Positions 27,337-35,012 of a DNA stretch of 64,000 nt are shown here, piece after piece. The notes under the pieces were generated by a model. It was not told where the DNA came from, did no database searches, and saw nothing but the letters and a program-made list of their open reading frames with translations. Position numbers and translations under genes: made by a program. Origin of the DNA: G963704535 sp963704535 (lineage in GTDB: Bacteria > Chloroflexota > Chloroflexia > Chloroflexales > Roseiflexaceae); contig OY969916.1 in the NCBI GenBank assembly GCA_963704535.1, positions 10,602,001-10,666,000 on the forward strand, written 5' to 3'. Position 1 is the stretch's first letter, and each line of letters opens with the position of its first letter.

Positions 27337-28656
27337 GGGGTTCCTTTCTGACAAGATGACAAGGTGACGAGGTGAAGGGGTGAAAGAAATTGAGAATTGA
27401 AAATTGACTACGGACAATTGACAACACGCAACACGCAACACGCAACACGTTTCACGTTTCACGTTTCGGGCTTGCTGGTGCGGCGGCAGCGTGGCCCATA
27501 TGGCCGGCGGACGATCGGGTATCTGCGGCAGGGGCTGGCCGTCGACGAGCGTCAGGGTGTTGACGAGCCGGTGGCGCCCGCGGCGTGGTGCCATGTCCAC
27601 GTCGTAGAATGTGTGGTCGCCTTCCTCCAATCGGAACAGGGCGATGTCAGCGCGGCTGCCGGGGCGCAGGGTGCCCAGGTCCGGTCGGCCCATCACCCTG
27701 GCCGGGCGCGAGGTCGCGCGCTCGATCACCTCGGCCAGCGATAGGCCCAGGCCGAGGAATTTCGATAGGGTTGTGGGGAGGTCGAACATCGGCCCCTGCG
27801 CGCTCAGTTGGTGAATGTCGCTGCTGATCACATCTGGCACGATCCCCTGTGCCAACGCCGCCTCGGCCACGGCGTAGCTGAATGACCCGGCCCCGTGGCC
27901 GATGTCGAGGATCACGCCGCGCCGGCGCAGCTCGGCGACGACATCGCGCGCCAGGCCGCCCGGCTCGATGATCCGGTGGTCGCCGCCGGTGAAGCAATGA
28001 GTTAGGATGTCGCCCGGCCGCAAGAGCGCGGCGATCTGGTCCAGACCCGGCGGGCCGTTCCCGATGTGGACCATGAGTGGGAGCGCGAGCTGATCGGCGA
28101 GCCGGCGCGCCAGCTCAAGCGGCCGGATTCCGACGCCGCGGGTGGTGTTGCGATCGATGCGGGCCTTGACGCCGAGGATCAGGTCGCGGTTCTCCGCGAC
28201 GACTTGGGCGGCCAGGTCGACGTTGCAGTAGTCGAGGTTGGTGAACTCCCAGGTGGGGGCGACTAGGCCGATCGCCGAGAGGTTGAGCAGGCTGAAGATG
28301 CGCGCCTGGCTGGTCTCGGCAACGTAGCGGCGGAAGCCGGGGAAGCTGTAGGCGCCGGCGCTCCCGGCGTCGAGCCAGGTCGTCACGCCGCTGCGGGCCG
28401 CGACCGGGTCGGCCTCGACGCCCCAGTAGGTGGCGCCCCAGTAGATGTGGGTGTGCAAGTCGACCAGCCCTGGCGTCACGAGTTGGCCGCGCGCGTCGAT
28501 GGTGCGCGCGGCCAGGCCGGGGTCGAGCTGCGGGGCGACCAGAGCGACCTGGCTCCCGGTGATCGCCAGGTCGTAGGGGCCGGCGATCCCGGCTCCCGGA
28601 TCGAGGACCTGGCCGCCGGCGATGATCGTGTCGTAAGGCGAGTCTGCGCCTGTCAC
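26503..28656 (-). CDS. Amidohydrolase/deacetylase-family metallohydrolase, open in frame through repeat DNA into the cyclase
   Basis: Residues 1-about 395 form a dihydroorotase-like amidohydrolase: metal ligands H68 and H70 in GLVDLHTHIYWG, likely carboxylated Lys in LGVKARID, His in LMVHIGNG and LTHCFTGGD, and Asp in VISSDIHQ. GTG at 28656 follows CGGAGG. After about residue 395 the frame enters heptamer/octamer repeat DNA (27349-27468) translated as unconserved sequence (NVKRETCCVLRVACC...), then continues without a stop into the cyclase. Either a repeat replaced the original stop, giving a fused 717-residue product, or the cyclase is mainly translated from its own start. Neighbouring genes suggest amide or cyclic ureide breakdown. 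Confidence 0.75.
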   Translation of the reverse strand: MTGADSPYDTIIAGGQVLDPGAGIAGPYDLAITGSQVALVAPQLDPGLAARTIDARGQLVTPGLVDLHTHIYWGATYWGVEADPVAARSGVTTWLDAGSAGAYSFPGFRRYVAETSQARIFSLLNLSAIGLVAPTWEFTNLDYCNVDLAAQVVAENRDLILGVKARIDRNTTRGVGIRPLELARRLADQLALPLMVHIGNGPPGLDQIAALLRPGDILTHCFTGGDHRIIEPGGLARDVVAELRRRGVILDIGHGAGSFSYAVAEAALAQGIVPDVISSDIHQLSAQGPMFDLPTTLSKFLGLGLSLAEVIERATSRPARVMGRPDLGTLRPGSRADIALFRLEEGDHTFYDVDMAPRRGRHRLVNTLTLVDGQPLPQIPDRPPAIWATLPPHQQARNVKRETCCVLRVACCQLSVVNFQFSISFTPSPRHLVILSERNPMDITLPFPAHGRMRVFDLEQPRTPDMPIFPTHRPGYSYFLHRHHEDTYQPETSGPRSGASGVIMCMEHSGTHIDALCHQADGMTLFGGIPVDAQVQTSWGFTQLGVEQIPPIVAPGVLLDVAASAGLDVLEPGYAVTAADLEACCARQQVAVQPGDVVLVRTGNARLWGDSERYLAGPGMAADASRWVADRQVAAVGADNMAWDVIGLWDTELGCHLPGHLILLARRGIYIVENLQLEALAAAGYHRFIFICTPLKFVGATGSPVRPLALVALEDAP
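27349..27468. repeat. Composite tandem repeats (octamer GTCATCTT-type and heptamers CACGCAA, CACGTTT)
   Basis: Runs of TGACAAGA/TGACAAGG (period 8), then CGCAACA x3 and CACGTTT x3 (period 7). Complementary octamers occur at 29931-29996 on the other side of the amidohydrolase and IS982 element. Confidence 0.8.
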
Positions 28657-28725
28657 GCTGTCTGTGCCTCCGCGATGAGATCTCCTTGTGGGTGCCTGGC
28701 AGTATAGCAGAAAACGTCGAGGGTG

Positions 28726-28825
28726 CTGTCAGTTGTCAGTTGTCAGTTGTCCGTTGTCCGTAGCATCCCAATGCGTGAAACGTGAAACGTGTTGCCTGTT
28801 GCGTGGTACGTCATCTTGTCATCTT
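28726..28825. repeat. Composite heptamer/octamer repeat interrupted by IS982-like element
   Basis: TCAGTTG x3 then CCGTTGT words, GTGAAAC x2, GTTGC words, and GTCATCTT octamers ending at the IS left boundary. The octamer run resumes at 29932, so the insertion sequence split a pre-existing repeat. Most of the 28657-28825 gap is this repeat. Confidence 0.8.
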
Positions 28826-29931
28826 ATGTTTGGTGTGAATTAGCTTACACGATATCGAGCGAGAAGGTCTCGCTCACCAGGTTCTGTTTGGCTGACTAAA
28901 CGGCTCAAGACAAAATCGAAAGGTGCCTGTAGAATCCCTGCATCTATGTGCCACATCTGACAAAAGACAGGAGCACACCCATGCTGGATCTCGACACCTT
29001 TCTGACCACATTGTACGTGTTGGTGGATGATTCGATCAAATCGCAGCCGGCCAAACCAGCGCGACCAGGTCAGCAAGCGCATCTGACTGATAGTGAAGTG
29101 GTCACCTTGGCGCTGGCGGCCCAATGGAAGCAATTTGCCAGTGAACGTGCCTTTGTCCGCTATGCGGTCAAGAATCTGCGCTCGGCATTCCCAAACCTGC
29201 CGCATCGCTCGCAACTCAACCGTTTGATCCGCGGTGCCCACGACCGGATCGTAGGGGTTGGACAGGATTTCGTGACCTTGTTGGGCAGCGCTGAACAACC
29301 CTATCAGGTACTCGACGGCATGGGTGTGGCGGTGCGTAATAATAAGCGGATTGGGCCAGGCTGGCTTGATGGGATTGCCAACACTGGCTGGTCGAACCGC
29401 TTGGGCTGGTATGATGGCTTCCATGTGCTGACCGCCGTCGATCGTAAGGGCGTGGTGACCGGGTATGCTGTTGCACCGGCGAGCACCAAAGACCAGCCGT
29501 ATGCGGAGGACTTTTTGGCGGCACGTGCGCAGCCACACGAGCGCTTGTCGATGGTAGGACGGCCAGCAAGCGGACCGTATTTGGGTGATCGCGGCTTTGA
29601 GGGACGCGAGCGGCATCGACGCTGGTATGTGGAGTATGACGCAGAAATGCTGGCACCACCGCGCAATGATCGTAAACGCCCCTGGCCCAAGGACTGGCGG
29701 AAGTGGCAGGCGCGGCTGCGCCAGATTGTCGAAACGGTGCATGGAAAATGGACCGAGACCTTTCGCTTGGATGATGAGCGTCCGCATACCTTGGAAGGCT
29801 TTCTGGCGCGCTTGGCGGCCTTGGCCGCCTTGCACAACGCCTGTATCTGGATCAATCAGTCGCTCGGGCGTGAGCCGCTCGCCTTTGCTGATTTGATTGA
29901 CTGGTGACCCGTTCTAATTCACACCAAGCAT
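28826..29931 (+). mobile_element. IS982-like insertion sequence
   Basis: About 1,106 bp. Terminal repeats ATGTTTGGTGTGAATTAG (left) and ATGCTTGGTGTGAATTAG (right, read inward) differ by one base in 18. Flanked by ATCTT at 28821-28825 and 29932-29936, a likely 5-bp duplication, although the octamer repeat context weakens that. It carries one transposase gene. Confidence 0.85.
28981..29907 (+). CDS. Transposase, IS982-like DDE type
   Basis: 308 residues. The N-terminus TDSEVVTLALAAQWKQFASE followed by LPHRSQLNRLIR matches the IS982 layout. Catalytic residues are visible in order: Asp in QVLDGMGVAVRNNKR, Asp in YLGDRGFEGRER, and Glu in RQIVETVHGKW. The ATG at 28981 follows AGACAGGAGCACACCC. The frame is intact and the surrounding terminal repeats match, so it is probably functional. 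Family assignment rests on motif order; a related IS5-group member is the main alternative. Confidence 0.85.
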   Translation: MLDLDTFLTTLYVLVDDSIKSQPAKPARPGQQAHLTDSEVVTLALAAQWKQFASERAFVRYAVKNLRSAFPNLPHRSQLNRLIRGAHDRIVGVGQDFVTLLGSAEQPYQVLDGMGVAVRNNKRIGPGWLDGIANTGWSNRLGWYDGFHVLTAVDRKGVVTGYAVAPASTKDQPYAEDFLAARAQPHERLSMVGRPASGPYLGDRGFEGRERHRRWYVEYDAEMLAPPRNDRKRPWPKDWRKWQARLRQIVETVHGKWTETFRLDDERPHTLEGFLARLAALAALHNACIWINQSLGREPLAFADLIDW

Positions 29932-29996
29932 ATCTTGTCACCCCTTCACCCTCTCACCCCTTCACCTTGTCATCTTGTCACCTTGTCATCTTGTCA
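29931..29996. repeat. Tandem octamer repeat, word GTCATCTT
   Basis: CACCCCTT/CACCTTGT-type variants pass into GTCATCTT and GTCACCTT octamers. The run continues that at 28811-28825 across the IS982 insertion and ends at the stop codon of the phosphotransferase gene. Confidence 0.8.
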
Positions 29997-30882
29997 CGCC
30001 GGCGCGGTGCTTCCAGAACGCGGTCCAGCGGCGGATCGGAGTGAGATCGCGCTGTTCGAGGGTCACGCCGGGGCGTCCGATCTTTTGGGCCAGGTCGTTG
30101 ACCATGGCGGCGCCGGCCCAGGCGTAGAACAGCGCCATGTCGCCGATTGGGCCGGCGGCCTGCTCGTAGCCGTGGCGCCAGCCGGCTGCCAGCGCGCGCC
30201 GCGGCTGGAGCATCGGCGCGCGCTGGCGGCTCAGGACTCGCATCGCCAGGCGCAGGAGCGTGATCGTGCGGGCCAGGTCGGCGCGGAAGTGACCAGCATG
30301 GGCGTTGGCCCAATCCAGGACGCCAGTTACCTGCTGGCCGTCAGTCATCACGTTCAGCGGGTGGTAGTCGAGGTGCAGCAGCGTGTCGGCGGGGAGGGCT
30401 AGCGCCCGCAGGCGCGCTTGCAGCGCCTGCTCGCCCGGCCCAGCCCAGGCGATCCAGTCGTCGGGGTGGCGGCGCAGCTCCGGGGGCGCGGGCACGGCGT
30501 GGATGGCCGCCTGCATCTTCCCGAACGCCACGCCAAGCTCCCAGGCGCGCTGCGGCTGGTCGCTCAGCGCGTGCAGGAGCGGCCGGCCGGCGCACCAGGA
30601 GAGTAGCAGTGCCGGGCGGTCACGCCAGGTGCCATGGGCGTGGACCTGCGGGACGGCGATGCCCCCCGCCGCTGCCGCGCGCATGACCAGAACCTCGCGT
30701 CTACAGGTCTCGGCCTGCTCCGGGCGGAAGACGCGCAGCGCATAGACGGCGCTGTCATGCTCGACGCGCCAGATCGCCGTGTCTAGCCCGCCGGCTACGG
30801 GCGCGACCGCTGTGGGTCCGGTGAGCCCAAGGGCGGCGAGAATGGCAGTAGGATCGATAGCATGATGTTCCATGATCATCAA
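29986..30882 (-). CDS. Phosphotransferase, aminoglycoside/homoserine-kinase-like (APH) fold
   Basis: 298-residue kinase-like protein. The APH catalytic loop is LLHLDYHPLNVMTD (HxDxxxxN, about residues 172-185) with the metal-binding VTGVLDWANAHAG downstream. The N-lobe has VAPVAGGLDTAIWRV (glycine loop) and ALRVFRPEQ with the ATP-binding Lys replaced by Arg, which is unusual. Such proteins phosphorylate small molecules such as aminoglycosides, homoserine or sugars. Its stop lies in the octamer repeat. Upstream is a GGGGAGGG palindrome. Antibiotic resistance should not be assumed; the substrate is unknown. Confidence 0.82.
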   Translation of the reverse strand: MMIMEHHAIDPTAILAALGLTGPTAVAPVAGGLDTAIWRVEHDSAVYALRVFRPEQAETCRREVLVMRAAAAGGIAVPQVHAHGTWRDRPALLLSWCAGRPLLHALSDQPQRAWELGVAFGKMQAAIHAVPAPPELRRHPDDWIAWAGPGEQALQARLRALALPADTLLHLDYHPLNVMTDGQQVTGVLDWANAHAGHFRADLARTITLLRLAMRVLSRQRAPMLQPRRALAAGWRHGYEQAAGPIGDMALFYAWAGAAMVNDLAQKIGRPGVTLEQRDLTPIRRWTAFWKHRAGVTR

Positions 30883-30895
30883 CAGCCCCTTGTTG

Positions 30896-30950
30896 GAAAA
30901 GGGAGGGGTAAGGGGAGGGCTGCCCTCCCCTTAAACCCCTCCCCATCCCG
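30896..30950. repeat. GGGGAGGG palindromic repeat (family B, copy 1)
   Basis: GGAGGGGTAAGGGGAGGGCT pairs with GCCCTCCCCTTAAACCCCTC. Related copies at 33011-33060 and 33421-33472. No U-run follows on either strand. Confidence 0.75.
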
Positions 30951-31128
30951 ATGATCGACACGGCCCTCATGGTATCGATCGCGCGAGATTTGGCAAACCT
31001 ATGGGTGACGGACAAAAGATGGCCCTATGTCTGCGCGGATCGTCGCGGTATAATATACACTACCTCCCCACCGCACGATGCCGCACTTGAACACGACTTG
31101 GTATAAGTTCGAGCAAGAGGAGACCGCT

Positions 31129-32388
31129 ATGGCGAAAGATGGCACCGACGCCGCGCTGCGACCTGAACGCACGGTTGCGGAACTCAAGGAACTGCGTGCC
31201 CTGACCGGCGATGCCGACGGGGCGCAGCGGGTGTGTTCGACGGAGACGTGGGCGCGCGCCCGGTCGTGGATGCGCGACAAGCTGGCACAACTGCCGGTCG
31301 AGGTCACGGTCGATGAGGCCGGCAACCAGTGGGCTACCCTGCGCGGCGCATCCGAACAGGCCATGCTGATCGGCGGGCACATCGACTCGGTGCCCAATGG
31401 CGGCTGGCTGGACGGGTGCCTGAATGTGCTCGGTGGGCTGGAGGTGCTGCGCCGGATCGCCGCCGAGGGCACGCCGCCCGTCACGGTGCGGCTGGTCGAC
31501 TGGGCCGACGAGGAAGGAGCGCGGTTTGGCCGCAGCCTGTTCGGGTCGAGCGCCGCTGCGGGCACCATGAACCCCGACGAGTTGCGCGGCCTGACCGACC
31601 GCGAGGGCATCAAGCTGCCGGATGCGCTGGCAGCACACGGTGTCGACCTGGACCGGGCGGGCGCCGCCAAGGCGCAGCTCGCCAACGCGGCCGCCTACCT
31701 GGAGCTGCACATCGAGCAGGGGCCGGTGCTGGAGGGTCTGGGGCTCCCGCTGGGCGTGGTGCTGGGCACCTTCGGCGTCGAGCGGCACCGGATCACCTGG
31801 CGCGGCCAAGCCGCGCACGCTGGCTCGACGCCGATGGATAAGCGCCGCGACGCGCTGGCCGGCGCCGCCAAGCTGGCGCTTGAGATCCGCGAGATCGCCC
31901 GGCGCATTGGCGACGGCGCCGTCTGCACCAGCGGCGGGGTTGTCTGCCGACCGGGGATCGTGACCTCGGTGGTCGAGACCGCCGAGCAACTGCTCGACCA
32001 GCGCCACCTCGATGCGCAGAAGCTGGCGGCGATGCTGGAACTAGCCAGGGAGGCCAGCTGCCGCTTTGCCGAGGAAGAGCGTATCGCGGTCGAGTGGGAG
32101 CGGATCTGGAACATTGAGCCGATCCTGTTCCACCAGCAGCTGATCGCCTTGGCCGACGAGGCGATTCGCGAGGTGTCCGGCAGCGCGCACCGGCTGCCCA
32201 GCGGCCCGCTCCACGACGCGGCCGAGGTGGCCCGCGCCGGCGTCCCGACGATTATGCTGTTCGTGCAGAGCTTGCGTGGCCTCTCGCACACTAAGCTCGA
32301 GGATACACGCGAGGAGCACCTGGAGCTTGCCGTGCAGGCGCTCGACCGACTGGCGACCAGGACCATGGGCTGGCTCGCGCCTCGATGA
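31129..32388 (+). CDS. Zn-dependent N-carbamoyl-amino-acid / allantoate-type amidohydrolase (M20 family)
   Basis: Cytosolic binuclear-metal hydrolase releasing ammonia and CO2 from N-carbamoyl amides. 419 residues. Metal-site motifs: LIGGHIDSVPNGGWLDG (His, Asp), VDWADEEGARFG (Glu) and YLELHIEQGPVLE (His), then the dimerisation lid with GQAAHAGSTPMDKRRDAL and the final LRGLSHTKLEDT. ATG at 31129 follows AGAGGAG; the longer frame from 31078 is less likely. Its TGA overlaps the LuxR-type gene start (ATGA), so the two are co-expressed. With the amidohydrolase and Ldh-type enzyme it suggests hydantoin, pyrimidine or allantoin-like catabolism; the exact substrate is inference. Confidence 0.88.
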   Translation: MAKDGTDAALRPERTVAELKELRALTGDADGAQRVCSTETWARARSWMRDKLAQLPVEVTVDEAGNQWATLRGASEQAMLIGGHIDSVPNGGWLDGCLNVLGGLEVLRRIAAEGTPPVTVRLVDWADEEGARFGRSLFGSSAAAGTMNPDELRGLTDREGIKLPDALAAHGVDLDRAGAAKAQLANAAAYLELHIEQGPVLEGLGLPLGVVLGTFGVERHRITWRGQAAHAGSTPMDKRRDALAGAAKLALEIREIARRIGDGAVCTSGGVVCRPGIVTSVVETAEQLLDQRHLDAQKLAAMLELAREASCRFAEEERIAVEWERIWNIEPILFHQQLIALADEAIREVSGSAHRLPSGPLHDAAEVARAGVPTIMLFVQSLRGLSHTKLEDTREEHLELAVQALDRLATRTMGWLAPR

Positions 32389-32975
32389 GCCGGCCGAATA
32401 GCCCGGCAGTGTTCGCCACTGTCTGCGGTGTGCCGGCGATCGCTCAACGATTGGCAACGAATCTGGAGGCGTTGGGGTTTCGATTCGACGCCGCAGCTTC
32501 AACTGTCATCATTGTTGATGCGCCGCGCGGTTTCGCTTTACAGTCGCTGCAAGCGCCGGCCCGACCGCAGGCCCACTACCTGGTCGTAACCGACAACCAC
32601 TGCCCTGAGTACCTGATCGATCTGTGGGATTGCAAGCCGGAAGCGCTTGTCGCAGAGGGCACGCTTTACCCAGATTTGCCGATTGCACTCTCGCAGATCG
32701 GGCAGGGAACACGTCGCCAGGGCGCTCCTGCCGCCACTACCAGGCTGACGTCGACAGAACGGCAGATCTTGCGGCTCCTGGCCCAGGGGCATGCGAACCA
32801 GGACATCGCGAACCACCTGACGGTGCAGTGTAAAACGATCAAGAACACGCTGACGACTATCTATGCCAAGCTTGGGGTCAGGAATCGTAACGAGGCGCTG
32901 CTCTACTACTGGGGTATCTGGTTTACGAAGCGGCCCCGATCGGCCTCAACGCCCACACCCGGCGTTCATAAGTGA
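32385..32975 (+). CDS. LuxR-type HTH transcriptional regulator
   Basis: 196 residues. The C-terminal HTH is clear: LTSTERQILRLLAQGHANQD, IANHLTVQCKTIKNTLTTIY, AKLGVRNRNEALLYY (about 120-175). The first about 110 residues look like a degenerate receiver-type domain without an obvious phospho-Asp set. The start overlaps the upstream hydrolase stop by 4 nt. A 285-nt region with a GGGGAGGG palindrome and an AT-rich block (33070-33180) follows, then the 28-codon peptide gene. It could control either the catabolic genes or the peptide/P450 group; the sequence does not decide. Confidence 0.85.
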   Translation: MSRPNSPAVFATVCGVPAIAQRLATNLEALGFRFDAAASTVIIVDAPRGFALQSLQAPARPQAHYLVVTDNHCPEYLIDLWDCKPEALVAEGTLYPDLPIALSQIGQGTRRQGAPAATTRLTSTERQILRLLAQGHANQDIANHLTVQCKTIKNTLTTIYAKLGVRNRNEALLYYWGIWFTKRPRSASTPTPGVHK

Positions 32976-33010
32976 TGATGTGGGGTGATTTGAGTGTGGC
33001 CAAAGTTTGT

Positions 33011-33060
33011 GGGAAAGGGTGGGGCAAGGGGAGAGTCGACCTCCCCAAAACCCCTCCCTT
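33011..33060. repeat. GGGGAGGG palindromic repeat (family B, copy 2)
   Basis: GGGAAAGGGTGGGGCAAGGG ... CCAAAACCCCTCCCTT, a diverged copy of the repeat at 30896. It is followed by an AT-rich block (about 33070-33180) unlike the GC-rich surroundings, which may carry the promoter of the small peptide gene. Confidence 0.6.
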
Positions 33061-33260
33061 CGACAGATGCTGGTCATACTCAAATCATTTTCTGATCAAA
33101 AATTTTTGTAACAAAAAAATTAATAATTGGTAAATAAGGACCTTAGTCCCTTGTTTTAGGGTTATTTTGCCGGTATTGTACATAAGTCTTTCCCAGAACC
33201 ACATACCGTGGTATGCAGATCCCTTTCTCAACACTCTCAGACTTCTTACAGGAGGCAACA

Positions 33261-33347
33261 ATGAAGGTTATCCAGCTCATCTCGAAGATCTGGCGGGCAA
33301 ACAAGCTGTCGAAAGCCTACGCCTGGAACCGCCCCCAGGATCTCTAG
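33261..33347 (+). CDS. 28-residue peptide, possible P450-modified precursor peptide
   Basis: A short frame with an excellent ACAGGAGGCAACA ribosome site, ATG at 33261 and TAG at 33345. The product begins MKVIQLISKIW, is basic and amphipathic in the middle, and ends KAYAWNRPQDL, with Tyr20 and Trp22 two residues apart. It follows an AT-rich block and a LuxR-type gene and precedes, by 330 nt, a cytochrome P450 and exporters. P450-linked ribosomal peptides with Tyr/Trp-rich C-termini are known, so a precursor role is plausible. It could also be a leader peptide or chance ORF. The gap 33348-33676 holds only repeats. Confidence 0.45.
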   Translation: MKVIQLISKIWRANKLSKAYAWNRPQDL

Positions 33348-33420
33348 TAGCGTCGCAGCCTAGCTGGTCGCTTTCGCGAAATATAGACTTCAGAACATGA
33401 TCTGGACTGTTTACAACAGG

Positions 33421-33472
33421 TTGGGGTGGGGTTTAAGGGGAGGGTGGCCCTCCCCTTGCCTTTCCCTTCCCA
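33421..33472. repeat. GGGGAGGG palindromic repeat (family B, copy 3)
   Basis: TTGGGGTGGGGTTTAAGGGG with AGGGTGGCCCTCCCCTTGCC; the GGGGAGGGTGGCCCTCCCC core is an almost perfect palindrome. Confidence 0.7.
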
Positions 33473-33603
33473 GTTCTTTTTCTGAAAGACTATAAGATTC
33501 ACCGTGACTTATGTAGGGAAAGACTGGTAAAGAGGTATGGTCGGAGTTGCCTGTCAACCCGGCCATACCTCTTCATATGTTCATTCGCCATCTCCATTCC
33601 AGT

Positions 33604-33660
33604 GTGAAAAGAGGATTCTTGAGGGGCGGCCCCCTCAAACTCCCCCTCTCAAACAGTTTC
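33604..33660. repeat. MITE-like palindromic repeat (family A, copy 2)
   Basis: GATTCTTGAGGGGCGGCCCC then CTCAAACTCCCCCTCTCAAA and CAG: the right half of family A with the core palindrome TTGAGGGGCGGCCCC(C)TCAA. It ends about 15 bp before the P450 start. Confidence 0.75.
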
Positions 33661-33676
33661 CAAGGAGTTGTTTTTC

Positions 33677-34995
33677 ATGCATGTCGCTGCCAGCATCCCG
33701 CCAGGACCGCGAGACCGCTGGAGGATCGGCCACCGAAGCGCGTTTCAGGCTGATCCGCTAGGGTTTCTCACCAGGTGCGCGCGGGAGTACGGCGATATCG
33801 TCCAGATCGCGCCCATGATTATCTCCTGTGTCATCCGGACGACATCGCCTATACATTCACAAACACCAATCGAAAGTTCACCAAGAACGGCGCCAGGGAG
33901 CCCGTCGAGAGCGGGCCGGGCGTCTTCGGCGGCGGCCTGCCGAATAGCGAGGGGGTTCTTTGGAAGCGCCAGCGCCGCCTCATCCAGTCCCTCTTTCAGC
34001 GCGAACGGGTCGCCACGTGGGAGCAAATCGTCGTCGACCGGACATTGGCGCTGCTGTCGGAGTGGCGCGCCGGCCAGACCCGCCAGATGACGCGCGAGAT
34101 GGCCCGGCTGGCCCTCGACGTCTTTGTCCCATTTGTCTGGCGGGCCGAAAGTGCCGACGAACAGCACGCACAGACGACCACGATCGACACGCTGGTGGCG
34201 GCGACCTCACACTCGTCGCGGCTGCCGCTGTTCGTGCCCACCGCAGGGAACCTGCGCCTGCGCCGCTCGATGCAGCACCTGGACACAGTCCTGTACGGGG
34301 CGATTCAGCGGCGCCGCGCCGACGAGACGCACCGCGACGATCTGTTCTCACTCCTGATAGCCCCGGCCGAAGACGGCATGCAGCTCGACGATACCCAACT
34401 ACGGGATGAGTTGGTGCTGATGCTCACATCGGTGTACGGTGCGACCGGCAGCGCGCTGGGATGGATCTGGCAACTGCTTGCGAGTCATCCCGGCGTAGAA
34501 GCCACGCTCCTGGCCGAGTTGGGGGATGTGCTGGCCGGGCAGCCACCCAGCGGTGCTGACTTGCCGCGTCTGAGCTATACGGAGGCGGTGGTCAAGGAAG
34601 CGCTGCGGCTGTACCCGCCGGTCTGGCTCACCAGCCGCGACGCGAGTGAGGACGATCTGATCCGGGGATATACGGTGCCGGCCGGAACACGGCTCACCCT
34701 GAGCCCTTGGGTGACACACCGCGACGAGCGCTTTTTTCCCAACCCGACCGTCTTCCAGCCCAACCGCTGGCTCGATGGCTCCACCACGGACGTGCCAAAG
34801 TATGCCTACTTTCCGTTCGGCGGTGGCCCGCGGCTTTGTATTGGCGCATCGTTCGCGATGCTTCATTTGATGCTGGTAGTGGCGACGATTGCCCCGCGGT
34901 TCCGGCTGGAACTGCCGCCAGGTACGGTTGCCATACCGCAGCCCCGCATTGTGCTCTGGCCAGCGGAGGGCCGCATGCTCCTTCACGCGCGCTAG
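33677..34995 (+). pseudogene. Cytochrome P450, frameshifted near residue 45
   Basis: ATG at 33677 follows AAGGAG. The first frame gives PPGPRDRW ... DPLGFLTRCAREYGDIVQI, then the homologous sequence continues in another frame as RAHDYLLCHPDDIAYTFTNT from about 33815 to the stop at 34995. ExxR is EALRLYPP and the haem-binding loop is FPFGGGPRLCIG with the axial Cys. The I-helix reads SVYGATGSALGW, so the usual acid-Thr pair of AGxETT is missing, which hints at atypical chemistry if active. Roughly 7-8 bases or one base appear lost at 33800-33820. The MFS gene begins 17 nt later. It may be a true pseudogene or an assembly error. Confidence 0.8.
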
Positions 34996-35012
34996 CGGCT
35001 TGGGAGATTGCA

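Noticed and set aside
29986..30882. Aminoglycoside resistance gene
   Set aside because: Only the general APH fold is supported; the family is broad and nothing indicates an antibiotic substrate.
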